This document shows, one piece after another, positions 17,660-26,020 of a stretch of DNA of 64,000 nucleotides; positions within the stretch are counted from its first letter, which is position 1, and every line of letters starts with the position of its first letter. Made by a program: the position numbers and the translations under genes. The notes beneath the pieces were generated by a model. That model ran no database searches and had not been told where the DNA came from. It saw only the letters and a program-made list of their open reading frames with translations. Source of the stretch: JANRLL01 sp033762715 (GTDB taxonomy: Bacteria > Pseudomonadota > Alphaproteobacteria > Rickettsiales > SXRF01); the NCBI GenBank assembly GCA_033762715.1, contig JANRLL010000008.1, positions 89,818 through 153,817 on the forward strand, given 5' to 3'.

Positions 17660-18032
17660 GGTTAGTCTCCATTAAACAAGTTACATATTCAACGTGCGAC
17701 CATCGCTCGCGAATACTTAAACACATATATACCCTAAAATATGAATTTTCTATTAACGAGATAAGTAGCCTTCAGGACGCACTGTACGTTAGTGGGAACT
17801 GATACGCGCAAAAAATTCCGTACACGAAATGATTATGAAATATGAAAAACAGCTCTCACTCTTTATTTGTAAAGTTTCGAATGCGGAATGAGTAAAATTT
17901 GTTTCAAATAAAACTATGCATGACACAAAGCAGGTATCAATATTTTTTCATTACGAGTGTGATATAAAAAACACAATTTATGCTCTTGTACTGTGACTAG
18001 ACGCTATCACAACAACGCATTATGATGTGCCT
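17660..18032. other. 373-base AT-rich intergenic region
   Basis: The region separates the divergent histone-like gene and the LapG-like gene and must hold the promoters for both. It is clearly richer in A and T than its surroundings. I see no open frame with a plausible start, no tRNA, no terminator-like hairpin and no promoter with good spacing. Its length is unusual for this window, where most gaps are under 130 bases. Confidence 0.6.
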
Positions 18033-18692
18033 ATGAAGATGCATTGCGTATATCAAATTGCAGGGATGATGATTGCATTATTGTGTTTTTCAACGCAAAC
18101 AATCGCAGCAGAAAGCAATGCGCAATTATTGTTACCATCGACCCGCTCGGCCAGTCTTAAATCATTTCCTAAATGGACTACGATGGTTGATCGCTATGTT
18201 ACACAAAAGAAAGTGCCGATTGAAAAATGTAATATCGTAAGCTACCAGCCTTGCGCAGCGTTAAAGCTATGGCGCGATATGTTGGAGAGAGTGCGTGGCG
18301 AATCTTTTGCCAAACAAATTGAATTGGTCAACGACTGGGCCAATGAACATGATTATGTGATCGATCAGATTAATTGGGGTACAGAAGATTTCTGGGCAAC
18401 GCCAAATGAGTTCATGACCATCAATGGTGATTGTGAAGATTATGCCATTGCCAAGTATTATTCATTACGGGCACTGGGTATTCCTAAAAACCGACTGCGC
18501 ATTATTATTGTACAAGATTTCAACCTAGGGGGTATTATCCATGCGATCTTGGGGGTGTATGAGAGCGATGCACTTTATATATTGGACAATCAGGTTAAAC
18601 AGGTCATGCAAGCCCAAAAGATTTATCATTACCGTCCTATTTATAGTATTAATGAAGAATATTGGTGGCTCTATTCGCCTGGGCAGAGCTGA
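18033..18692 (+). CDS. LapG-like periplasmic transglutaminase-type cysteine proteinase
   Basis: From the ATG at 18033 the protein has 219 residues, with a signal peptide that ends near Ala25-Ala26 (TQTIAAES). The rest is a bacterial transglutaminase-like cysteine proteinase (BTLCP, formerly DUF920). The catalytic triad can be read as Cys134 in NGDCEDYAIAKY, His170 in GGIIHAIL and Asp185 in LYILDNQ. The acidic residues around Cys134 are those that bind calcium in LapG, and INWGTEDFWATPNEFM is also a family stretch. LapG cuts large surface adhesins when released by the membrane protein LapD. Here the next gene, 57 bases downstream, encodes a membrane sensor with a degenerate HD-GYP domain. No adhesin gene is in the window, so the substrate is unknown. 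Confidence 0.88.
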   Translation: MKMHCVYQIAGMMIALLCFSTQTIAAESNAQLLLPSTRSASLKSFPKWTTMVDRYVTQKKVPIEKCNIVSYQPCAALKLWRDMLERVRGESFAKQIELVNDWANEHDYVIDQINWGTEDFWATPNEFMTINGDCEDYAIAKYYSLRALGIPKNRLRIIIVQDFNLGGIIHAILGVYESDALYILDNQVKQVMQAQKIYHYRPIYSINEEYWWLYSPGQS

Positions 18693-18749
18693 GTGGCTTT
18701 ACCCAACCCCCAAAATTTGCTACATCATAGCGGTCATTAGGAGAACCAC

Positions 18750-20897
18750 GTGCGCGCAGACTCAAAATTACTACCCGATATAGAAACGCCTAATTTCTCT
18801 CCACGCCTTTATGGCATCTTGGGGTTGATGGGCGCTATTATCATTGCGGGCGTTTTTCTGATTGCACGTTTTATGAGTGAGGATTTGGATCGCGATCTGA
18901 ATACCTGGCAGGAAAAGCTTAATCTGGTAGCAGAGAGTCGTGCCTCTGATATGAGTAAATACGTGCTCGATCATTTAAAGGAGTTGCGTTCACTAGCGGA
19001 TAATCCATCTCTCAAATTATATATGACGGAATTGCAAGTCCAGGGTACAGGCAGTAGCGGCACTCCAGTTGAGGCGAATGAGCCTATACAAAAATCGTAT
19101 TTGCGCAATCTGCTGGTGTTTACCGCTGAGCGCGCGGGCTATACAGAAGCGCGAGATGTGGATACCATTCGTGCCAATATTCCGCCGGAAAGTAAAAGCG
19201 GCTTGGTAGTACTTAATAATAACAACCAAATTGTGGTTGCCACCATGATTCATGAGGACGTCAAAACGATTATCGCCGAGCAAGCGGAGCTCACAAAGCC
19301 AGGTGAGGAACGTTTGATCGATATTCAAAAAGATAAAGAAGGTGATATCTATATTGGCTTTGTCGTGCCGGTTTTTTCCATTCAAGGCGAACATACTGCC
19401 GAATCACAAATTGGTAAGGTGATTGCCATTAAGAAGATCGACGCTACTTTTTATAATCTTTTAAAGCATCCTGGCATTACCGAGAAAACGCTTGAGACTA
19501 TTTTGGTGCGTATTGTTGATGGCAAGTTGGAATATTTATCGGCGTTGCAAGATGCTAGTGAGCCGCTTTCTAAACAAATCCCAATCCAAGACGGCCTAGC
19601 AGAATCGGTGCTTGCGAGCGATGTAGGAGGATTTACGAGTAATCGTATCGATTATCAGAATGTGCCTGTTCTTGCTACGTCACGCGCGATTAATAACACG
19701 CCGTGGGTATTGGTGGTAAAAATTGATCAGGCGGAAGCGCTAAACAATGGTAACCAACGACGTATTAGCATGATGGTCTTTTTCGCCATTATCATTTTTG
19801 CTATTATTTCAATTATTGTCGCAGTATGGCGCCATGCGCATTCGAGACGTGCTATTTTCATGTCGCTGCAATTCCGCAAACTGGCCATTCGCTCGCGTGC
19901 GCAGGAACAGTTATTGCGTGTGGTATCTGATAACCAGCCTGATGCAGTCTATATTGTCGATGCACAGGGCACCTACCAATTTGCTAATCGCAAAGCCGCG
20001 CAATACGCTAACACCATGCCCGAATATATTATCGGAAAACATTTATCTGATATGCGCGGACCAACGGTTGCAAAAGTATTGAGCGAACAAGTGGCAAGCG
20101 TTTTGGCTTCGGGTGAGCTAACCTATGATTTACTGCAACAGACGATAGCAGGGCATGAGCATATTATGCGCTATGCGTTTATGCCGCTGGAGCATATACC
20201 GGTTGAAACGTTGGAAGAGCCAACACCTGGCGTATTGATCGTTGAACAAGACGTTAGTGAAGTGGTACATGAGCGTGAAGAGCGCATTGCAATAAAAAGC
20301 CAGCTCGTAGATACATTGGTGCATCTGGTAGATAAACGCGATCCGTTTGCCGCCAACCACTCACAATTAGTATCGCAGATTGCCGAGCATGTGGCCGAAG
20401 AAATGGAGCTTGATGACGTAATTGTTGATACCACACGTATTGCAGCCAACCTGATGAATATTGGCAAAATCGTTGTGCCAACAGAATTGCTGACCAAAAC
20501 AACCCCGCTTACCGAAGATGAGAAATTAGTGATACGTGATTCGATCAACTCGGCAGCTGATTTGCTGCGGCCTATTTCGTTTGAAGGGCCGGTGTCTGAA
20601 ACCCTGCGTCAATGGCAAGAAAAATGGGATGGCAGCGGCCCCATGGGGATAGAAGGTGAAGCTATATTGGTTTCAGCACGGATCATATCGGCCTGTAACT
20701 CTTTTATCGGTATGGTCAGTCCGCGCTCATGGCGCAATGCGATTGCGATCGAGGATGCCATCAAGTTCATGATGGATCATGCCGATATCCATTTCGATCG
20801 GCGTGTGGTGGTGGCGCTGGTGAATCATATTGAAAACCATAATGGCCGAGCCTGGTTGCAACAAATCTTGGGCCAACACCACGCTGCCAGACATTAG
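18750..20897 (+). CDS. Membrane sensor protein with periplasmic domain, PAS and degenerate HD-GYP domain
   Basis: The 715-residue protein starts at a GTG with a fitting ribosome binding site (TTAGGAG). Membrane helices lie near residues 21-41 and 340-359 and enclose a periplasmic region of about 300 residues that is probably a double Cache-type sensor (VVLNNNNQIVVATM, YIGFVVPVF, RAINNTPWVLVVKID). A PAS domain covers about 385-505 (DNQPDAVYIVDAQGTYQFANR). The last part (about 515-700) aligns with HD-GYP c-di-GMP phosphodiesterases but has lost almost all metal ligands: the HD pair is Met569-Asn570, a later histidine is Ser598, the HH pair is Trp622-Gln623, and GYP reads GPM. Only the first histidine (His537) remains. 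It is probably a sensor or receptor without phosphodiesterase activity. It may work with the LapG-like protease encoded just upstream. Confidence 0.85.
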   Translation: MRADSKLLPDIETPNFSPRLYGILGLMGAIIIAGVFLIARFMSEDLDRDLNTWQEKLNLVAESRASDMSKYVLDHLKELRSLADNPSLKLYMTELQVQGTGSSGTPVEANEPIQKSYLRNLLVFTAERAGYTEARDVDTIRANIPPESKSGLVVLNNNNQIVVATMIHEDVKTIIAEQAELTKPGEERLIDIQKDKEGDIYIGFVVPVFSIQGEHTAESQIGKVIAIKKIDATFYNLLKHPGITEKTLETILVRIVDGKLEYLSALQDASEPLSKQIPIQDGLAESVLASDVGGFTSNRIDYQNVPVLATSRAINNTPWVLVVKIDQAEALNNGNQRRISMMVFFAIIIFAIISIIVAVWRHAHSRRAIFMSLQFRKLAIRSRAQEQLLRVVSDNQPDAVYIVDAQGTYQFANRKAAQYANTMPEYIIGKHLSDMRGPTVAKVLSEQVASVLASGELTYDLLQQTIAGHEHIMRYAFMPLEHIPVETLEEPTPGVLIVEQDVSEVVHEREERIAIKSQLVDTLVHLVDKRDPFAANHSQLVSQIAEHVAEEMELDDVIVDTTRIAANLMNIGKIVVPTELLTKTTPLTEDEKLVIRDSINSAADLLRPISFEGPVSETLRQWQEKWDGSGPMGIEGEAILVSARIISACNSFIGMVSPRSWRNAIAIEDAIKFMMDHADIHFDRRVVVALVNHIENHNGRAWLQQILGQHHAARH

Positions 20898-23128
20898 CTG
20901 AAGCTGTTCGAGCGTGGGAAGCCGGTAGGTGGCAAGCGACCAGCGTCAGCACGGTTACCAAGCCAAGCCTTCAAGTCGGTTTCGGTGCGTACTTTCTCAC
21001 CCAATTGCCAGCTTAAACCCTCTTTCAGAGTAAAGGTTTTTAAGTCGGATAATTGGCTGCCCTTATATTTTTGCAGCATAACCCCTTGGCCTTTTTTCAT
21101 CGGTGGGATTTGCGTCAGCGGGAACACCAACAATTTACGATTATCACCGATGACCGCCACATGGTCGCCCTCAACTAGGCGGGCAAAGAGCGCTTTATGG
21201 CCTTCACCGACACTAAGGATTTGTTTGCCGTTTTTGGTTTGCGCCATTACATCAGCCGCATCGACGACAAAGCCTTTGCCCGCACTCGAAGCAACCAGCA
21301 GTCTCGCATCCGGCGCGTAAATATGCATATCGACGATATCGATATTTGGTTCCATTTCGATCATCAAACGAATTGGCTCACCATGGCCTTTGCTTTTGGG
21401 AAGTTTATCGCAAGGCAGGGTGTAGAAGCGCCCGTCTGATGCGAAGAGTAACAGCTTATCAGTCGTATAGCCTTCGAGCGCGAATTGCGCTTCGTCGCCT
21501 TCTTTATATTTGGTGTCGGCAATATCGATATTGTGGCCACGCATCGCGCGGATCCAGCCCATTTTGGAACTCAGAATAGTAATCGGCTCTTTTTCAACGA
21601 AGGCTTCAATATCGATCACAATGCCCGATGGCGCTTCTGAGAAGTCAGTTCGGCGCTTGCCCAGCACAGTTTTAGGACCGAATTTGACCTTTATTTCTTT
21701 GATTTCATCGCTGATGCGCTCTAAGCGCTTATCTTCCGATTTGAGCAAGGAGTTGAGTTCTTTTTGCTCTTTAGTAAGGGCATTATGTTCAGTGCGGATT
21801 TCAAATTCTTCCAGCTTGCGCAACGAACGCAGGCGCATATTGAGGATAGCTTCCGCCTGCACATCGCTGAGCTTCCATTTTTTCATGATAATGGGTTTAG
21901 GCTCATCTTCTTTGCGAATAATGCGGATCAGCTCATCCAGATTCAGATAGGCAATCAGTAAGCCGCCCAGAATCTCTAGGCGATGCGCGATTTTCTCCAG
22001 CCTGTATTCGGTGCGGCGCACCAGCACTTCATGGCGATGATCGATGAAGGCCAGCAGCACTTCTTTCAGATTCATCACCTGCGGCGTGCCGTTGGCAGAC
22101 AGTACGTTGAGATTCAGGTTAAAGCGCGATTCCAGATCGGTTGCTTTAAACAGTGATTCCATCAATACGACCGGATCAACCGTGCGATTTTTGGGCTCAA
22201 GCACAATGCGAATTTCTTCCGCTGATTCATCGCGGATATTGCCCAGCAGCGGCAATTTTTTATTTTTAAACAGCTCAGCGATATGTTCGATCAGGTTTGA
22301 TTTGGACACCTGATAAGGGATCTCGCTGATAATCAGCTGATACATGCCGTGGCTGAGTTCTTCTTTTTCCCATTTGGCACGTACGCGAATAGCGCCGCGA
22401 CCAGTCTCATAAGCGCTAACTAAGGTCGACTCATTTTCAACGATAATGCCGCCGGTTGGAAAATCGGGACCTGGCATATAGCATACCAGCTTGGCAACTG
22501 AGCAATCGGGGTGTGCGATCAAGTAATTCAACGCATCGCAAATCTCACCGACGTTATGCGGTGGAATGGAGGTTGCCATACCCACGGCAATACCTTCCGA
22601 GCCGTTAGCCAGCAAATTCGGGAAGGCGGCTGGCAATACGATTGGCTCAGCATCTTCGCCGTCATAGGTAGGGCGGAAATTGACGGTGTCCTCATCGATG
22701 CCTTCCAGCAAAGCCATCGCAACAGCGGTTAGACGCGCTTCGGTATAACGCATGGCTGCCGCATTATCACCATCGATCGAACCAAAGTTACCTTGGCCTT
22801 CGACCAGCGGATAACGCACGGCAAACGATTGCGCCAGGCGCACCATGGCTTCATACACGGCTACGTCGCCATGCGGATGGTATTTACCAATCACGTCACC
22901 GACGACACGGGCGCATTTTTTAAAGCCAGACTTTGGGTCCAGGCGGAGTTGCAACATAGCAAACAGTAGGCGGCGATGAACGGGCTTCAAGCCGTCGCGC
23001 ACATCAGGCAGCGAACGCGCAGTAATGGTCGACATCGCATAAGCAAGGTATTTTTCTTCTAAGGTCGTGCGGAAAGAAACGGTATTAACGACGCCTTCAG
23101 ATTGTGGTTTTTGCGGTTTGTTTGCCAT
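20894..23128 (-). CDS. parC: DNA topoisomerase IV subunit A
   Basis: The 744-residue protein has the ParC/GyrA breakage-reunion domain, with the active-site tyrosine Tyr128 in AAMRYTEARL and the helix stretch GDVIGKYHPHGDVAVYEAMV. The C-terminal region is a shorter beta-pinwheel and lacks a clear GyrA box, and the total is shorter than GyrA, which favours ParC. Its role is separation of linked daughter chromosomes, together with ParE, which is not in the window. The stop overlaps the end of the HD-GYP gene by 4 bases. The start overlaps the end of recO by 32 bases. Confidence 0.93.
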   Translation of the reverse strand: MANKPQKPQSEGVVNTVSFRTTLEEKYLAYAMSTITARSLPDVRDGLKPVHRRLLFAMLQLRLDPKSGFKKCARVVGDVIGKYHPHGDVAVYEAMVRLAQSFAVRYPLVEGQGNFGSIDGDNAAAMRYTEARLTAVAMALLEGIDEDTVNFRPTYDGEDAEPIVLPAAFPNLLANGSEGIAVGMATSIPPHNVGEICDALNYLIAHPDCSVAKLVCYMPGPDFPTGGIIVENESTLVSAYETGRGAIRVRAKWEKEELSHGMYQLIISEIPYQVSKSNLIEHIAELFKNKKLPLLGNIRDESAEEIRIVLEPKNRTVDPVVLMESLFKATDLESRFNLNLNVLSANGTPQVMNLKEVLLAFIDHRHEVLVRRTEYRLEKIAHRLEILGGLLIAYLNLDELIRIIRKEDEPKPIIMKKWKLSDVQAEAILNMRLRSLRKLEEFEIRTEHNALTKEQKELNSLLKSEDKRLERISDEIKEIKVKFGPKTVLGKRRTDFSEAPSGIVIDIEAFVEKEPITILSSKMGWIRAMRGHNIDIADTKYKEGDEAQFALEGYTTDKLLLFASDGRFYTLPCDKLPKSKGHGEPIRLMIEMEPNIDIVDMHIYAPDARLLVASSAGKGFVVDAADVMAQTKNGKQILSVGEGHKALFARLVEGDHVAVIGDNRKLLVFPLTQIPPMKKGQGVMLQKYKGSQLSDLKTFTLKEGLSWQLGEKVRTETDLKAWLGNRADAGRLPPTGFPRSNSFS

Positions 23129-23855
23129 GTGCTTCTTCTAATGAATATACGAATCGTGCCCGTGCGGTTGGAAGCGATTTACCTTGTGCCTCCATCAGCC
23201 AAGCGCGCAGAAAATAACCTGTTACCATCAATCCTGCAAGGATTTCCGCGCGGTTTACTTGGTTTTTTGGTGTTTTTTCACGCAAAAATGCCGGAAGTGG
23301 CAGCATTTTGTCATGATAAGGCTGGCCGGCAGCCTGCGATACTGCCCGTCCAGACTTAGGAGATATATACACTAAATTTTCACTGACGCCGGTTGCAGCG
23401 CACTCGCTTAAGTCAAGTCCAAAGCCGGTTTCGGCTAGAAGCTGTAACTCAAAATGAATGTAATCTACCAACCAATGTTCATCATGGCTCATAGCTTGCA
23501 GCAGCTGTTCAAATTGTTGGTAAAGCATTTTATAGGGATGGCGTTCGGGCAGGGATATTTCTAGCAATGCGCAGCTGGAGGTGAGGGCGGAAAGCGCCTG
23601 CGGGCGATCCATCAGCAAGGCAGCATTAGGATGCATCAGCTCACAGGAAAATATACCCAGCTGCTCAGAAAGACGTGCCTGCCAATTGACGCTGACACCA
23701 TTTCCCGTTTGCAGCAACCCCCGTTTAGCCTTGGAATGAATGGATTTAATAACCCCAGCATGCACCCCGTGCTCCTGGGTAAAAATACGCGCAATAGCGC
23801 TATTTTCCCCGTATTTTCGGGTAGATAGTAAAATGCCTTGATCGGTCCATTGCAT
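23097..23855 (-). CDS. recO: DNA repair protein RecO
   Basis: The 252-residue protein from the ATG at 23855 begins MQWTDQGILLSTRKYGENS, the standard start of the RecO OB-fold domain. HAGVIKSIHSKAKRGLLQTGNGV follows in pieces typical of the family, and the helical domain ends with conserved FLRAWLMEAQGKSLPTAR. RecO loads RecA on SSB-coated single strands with RecR. An open frame extends 10 codons further upstream but adds no family sequence. The gene is co-directional with parC and overlaps it by 32 bases. Confidence 0.93.
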   Translation of the reverse strand: MQWTDQGILLSTRKYGENSAIARIFTQEHGVHAGVIKSIHSKAKRGLLQTGNGVSVNWQARLSEQLGIFSCELMHPNAALLMDRPQALSALTSSCALLEISLPERHPYKMLYQQFEQLLQAMSHDEHWLVDYIHFELQLLAETGFGLDLSECAATGVSENLVYISPKSGRAVSQAAGQPYHDKMLPLPAFLREKTPKNQVNRAEILAGLMVTGYFLRAWLMEAQGKSLPTARARFVYSLEEAHGKQTAKTTI

Positions 23856-23859
23856 AGGG

Positions 23860-23889
23860 CTTGAAAATCCAAAACCACTTACCACATTT
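23860..23889 (+). promoter_or_regulatory. Candidate heat-shock (RpoH, sigma-32) promoter of hsp20
   Basis: CTTGAAA at 23860-23866 is a perfect match to the sigma-32 -35 element. After 15 bases, CCACATTT at 23882-23889 matches the -10 consensus CCCCATNT in all specified positions but one. The start would be near 23896, about 60 bases before the hsp20 ATG. The downstream gene encodes a small heat-shock protein, which fits. The call is based on sequence pattern and context only. Confidence 0.65.
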
Positions 23890-23892
23890 AAT

Positions 23893-23922
23893 AATATCGG
23901 GTGCCATAATGGGCCCGATATT
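23893..23922 (+). promoter_or_regulatory. Perfect 9-base inverted repeat at the hsp20 transcription start
   Basis: AATATCGGG at 23893-23901 and its exact complement CCCGATATT at 23914-23922 enclose 12 bases. The repeat starts 4 bases after the predicted RpoH -10 box, so it could be a repressor operator over the start site or a hairpin at the 5' end of the mRNA. It is not the CIRCE element bound by HrcA, whose arms are TTAGCACTC/GAGTGCTAA. Confidence 0.6.
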
Positions 23923-23956
23923 TATCAAACCTAGCTTAACTTTAGGAGGTTTTACT

Positions 23957-24436
23957 ATGACTCGTTATGATTTGTCCCCATTATTTCGTTCTTCGGTGGG
24001 TTTTGATCATTTGTCGCATTTGCTCGATACGGCGTTTAAAGTCGATGAGCGGGCGCCAAGCTACCCGCCTTATAATATTGCCAAACTATCGGATGATGAA
24101 TATGAAATCACCATGGCAGTCTCTGGCTTTAAACCTGAAGAACTGAATGTGGTGGTTCAACAAAATACATTGACCGTTACCGGCAATGTAAAAAAAGAAA
24201 CCGAAGAAAACGGCAAGACCTATCTGCATAAAGGAATAGCCAACCGTAGCTTCGAGCGGAAATTCTCACTGGCTGATCATGTGAAGGCCGTGGAAGCGCA
24301 ATTGACGGATGGATTGCTCACGCTACGATTGAAGCGGGAAATTCCAGAAAGCAGCAAACCACGCTCGATTCCAATCAGCATTTCAGGCGGCAGCCTCATT
24401 GAAGGCAAGGTCGATCCGAAGAAAAAAGCTGCATAA
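23957..24436 (+). CDS. Small heat-shock protein, Hsp20 family
   Basis: From the ATG at 23957 the protein has 159 residues, typical of class A IbpA/Hsp20 proteins; the frame upstream to 23861 is open but lacks family sequence. A strong ribosome binding site, AGGAGG at 23944-23949, sits 7 bases before the ATG and decides the start. The start MTRYDLSPLFRSSVGFDHL and the alpha-crystallin domain (YNIAKLSDDEYEITMAVSGF, ending with DGLLTLRLKREIPE) are clear. The protein binds unfolding polypeptides as large oligomers. A candidate RpoH promoter and an inverted repeat lie upstream. Confidence 0.95.
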   Translation: MTRYDLSPLFRSSVGFDHLSHLLDTAFKVDERAPSYPPYNIAKLSDDEYEITMAVSGFKPEELNVVVQQNTLTVTGNVKKETEENGKTYLHKGIANRSFERKFSLADHVKAVEAQLTDGLLTLRLKREIPESSKPRSIPISISGGSLIEGKVDPKKKAA

Positions 24437-24449
24437 AATAGCCTAAACA

Positions 24450-24477
24450 CCCCTCCCTCTGTTATCAGAGGGAGGGG
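24450..24477. terminator. GC-rich hairpin between hsp20 and the DUF2079 gene
   Basis: A perfect 12-base stem, CCCCTCCCTCTG at 24450-24461 and CAGAGGGAGGGG at 24466-24477, has a TTAT loop. It lies between two convergent genes and probably ends both transcripts. No T run follows directly on either strand, so it is not a textbook rho-independent terminator. Confidence 0.6.
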
Positions 24478-24484
24478 GTTGGCG

Positions 24485-26020
24485 TTATTGTGCAGCCTTC
24501 ACCGCCTGTAAGGTTTGCTTATATTGCTTTTGCGCGTTCACCAAGGCTTTGCGGGCGGCATCGCGTCCACCGCTTATGTCAGCTGTTCCCTTTTTCAATA
24601 AGAACCAATCACCCTGATAATAGGCAATACCCCACTGTTTTTGCGCTAATAGTTTTTCTACATATTCAAAATAAACGGGTGCGCGAACGGAATAGGGGGC
24701 GCCCATGATGGTGGTGGAACGCGTTAGCATGAAATCGATTTTCAAAATCATATATTCGCTTGACGACATAGCATTGGGAAAGGAATGCCGGTTAAGGCCC
24801 AGCTTTATATGAGGCAAGATATTGTCTTGCGCAGTGATTGCAGTATCGCTGGCAAGTATAGCATTGATATGCGTTAAGGCTTGCTGGTCTTGGGGAGAAT
24901 AAGCAAGGGTCATGCGATCAGTTTCCCACATATTGCCGGGATGCAAGGGCGTTTGCAGGCCTGCATAGGCCATAGGCCAGGCCAATACAGCCAAAGCACC
25001 CATGATCCATTTTTGCTGATGGTTTTTTTGACGGCGCACATACATGATACTGGCGACGATAAGTGTCGGAATGATAGCGGCGCTATGATAGGAAAATGGA
25101 TAGCGTGGCATGTCGACACTAGTTAGCATATTTGCTACCAAATCAGCACTGGCAGGCAGTAGCCAAATGATAGAAGCAATAGGCAAAAACAAGAAATAGA
25201 AGAATAGCAGCAGCCCATACAGTAGCGATTGAAACAACACCCGATGAAGCGTGTCCTGGTGATTGAACATATCAAAAAGCCAGCTATAGCGATCAAGCAA
25301 TGAATCCCCTACCATCATGACGGGCATATCCAGCGGGCTGAAATGCGGCATGATTATTTTGAGTATCACGCAGAACGCCAGCAAGCCCAAAACCGTAAGC
25401 CCTATGCCAAAACGCCAACGCTTTCGGCAATGCCAGATCCAGAGTAGGCCAAAACCGGCAACCGATAGCCCGTAATGTTCTTTAACGGTAAGCAGTAACA
25501 AACATACACATAGAAGCAGCAAGCGACGGCGTGTAATAACGGCCCATATACCATAAGCAATAAGCAGAGGTGCAACGGCGATTTCATGAAAATCCCAAAT
25601 GCCGGCATTAAACACGAACGGATTGATCAAATAGCTGATGGCTGCAATCAGAGCGAGTTTAGGCGAACCCAAAAGATGGCATGCGATGCGATAAATGGGC
25701 CAAGCAGCCAGCGCCAAAAAGACACTATGTAAAACCAATAATGTTTCTACATGCGGAAATAAGCGAAAGATGGGCGCCAGCGCATAGAGAATGGGAGAGA
25801 AATGAAATCCAAGCCAATGCTGAAGGGTAAATGGTGGGGCAATCGTCGTAACCAAGCCATCGCCTGCGATGGCGTTGTGCAATAGCTGTGCAAAAATATA
25901 GCCGTCATGGCCGGAGGTCTTAAACGTATAACGCAGTGTGAGGGAAAGAGAGAGGGTAATAGCGGCTTGTAGAGTAATACAGAGCCATAGCGTTGCTTGT
26001 GGCCAGTTTCGCCGTATCAT
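24485..26020 (-). CDS. DUF2079 polytopic membrane protein
   Basis: The 511-residue protein has about ten hydrophobic helices and the DUF2079 features near the N-terminus: TSGHDGYIFAQLLHNA, then LQHWLGFHFSPILYALAPIF. Farther on come INPFVFNAGIWDFHEIAVAPLLI and LLTVKEHYGLSVAGFGLLW. DUF2079 proteins are thought to have the GT-C fold of lipid-linked sugar transferases; no member's role here can be deduced. The gene overlaps the methyltransferase gene by 4 bases and is the last of the ilvD-methyltransferase-DUF2079 run. Confidence 0.8.
   Translation of the reverse strand: MIRRNWPQATLWLCITLQAAITLSLSLTLRYTFKTSGHDGYIFAQLLHNAIAGDGLVTTIAPPFTLQHWLGFHFSPILYALAPIFRLFPHVETLLVLHSVFLALAAWPIYRIACHLLGSPKLALIAAISYLINPFVFNAGIWDFHEIAVAPLLIAYGIWAVITRRRLLLLCVCLLLLTVKEHYGLSVAGFGLLWIWHCRKRWRFGIGLTVLGLLAFCVILKIIMPHFSPLDMPVMMVGDSLLDRYSWLFDMFNHQDTLHRVLFQSLLYGLLLFFYFLFLPIASIIWLLPASADLVANMLTSVDMPRYPFSYHSAAIIPTLIVASIMYVRRQKNHQQKWIMGALAVLAWPMAYAGLQTPLHPGNMWETDRMTLAYSPQDQQALTHINAILASDTAITAQDNILPHIKLGLNRHSFPNAMSSSEYMILKIDFMLTRSTTIMGAPYSVRAPVYFEYVEKLLAQKQWGIAYYQGDWFLLKKGTADISGGRDAARKALVNAQKQYKQTLQAVKAAQ

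Noticed and set aside
23893..23922. CIRCE/HrcA operator before hsp20
   Set aside because: The arms AATATCGGG/CCCGATATT do not resemble TTAGCACTC/GAGTGCTAA and the spacer is 12 instead of 9 bases.
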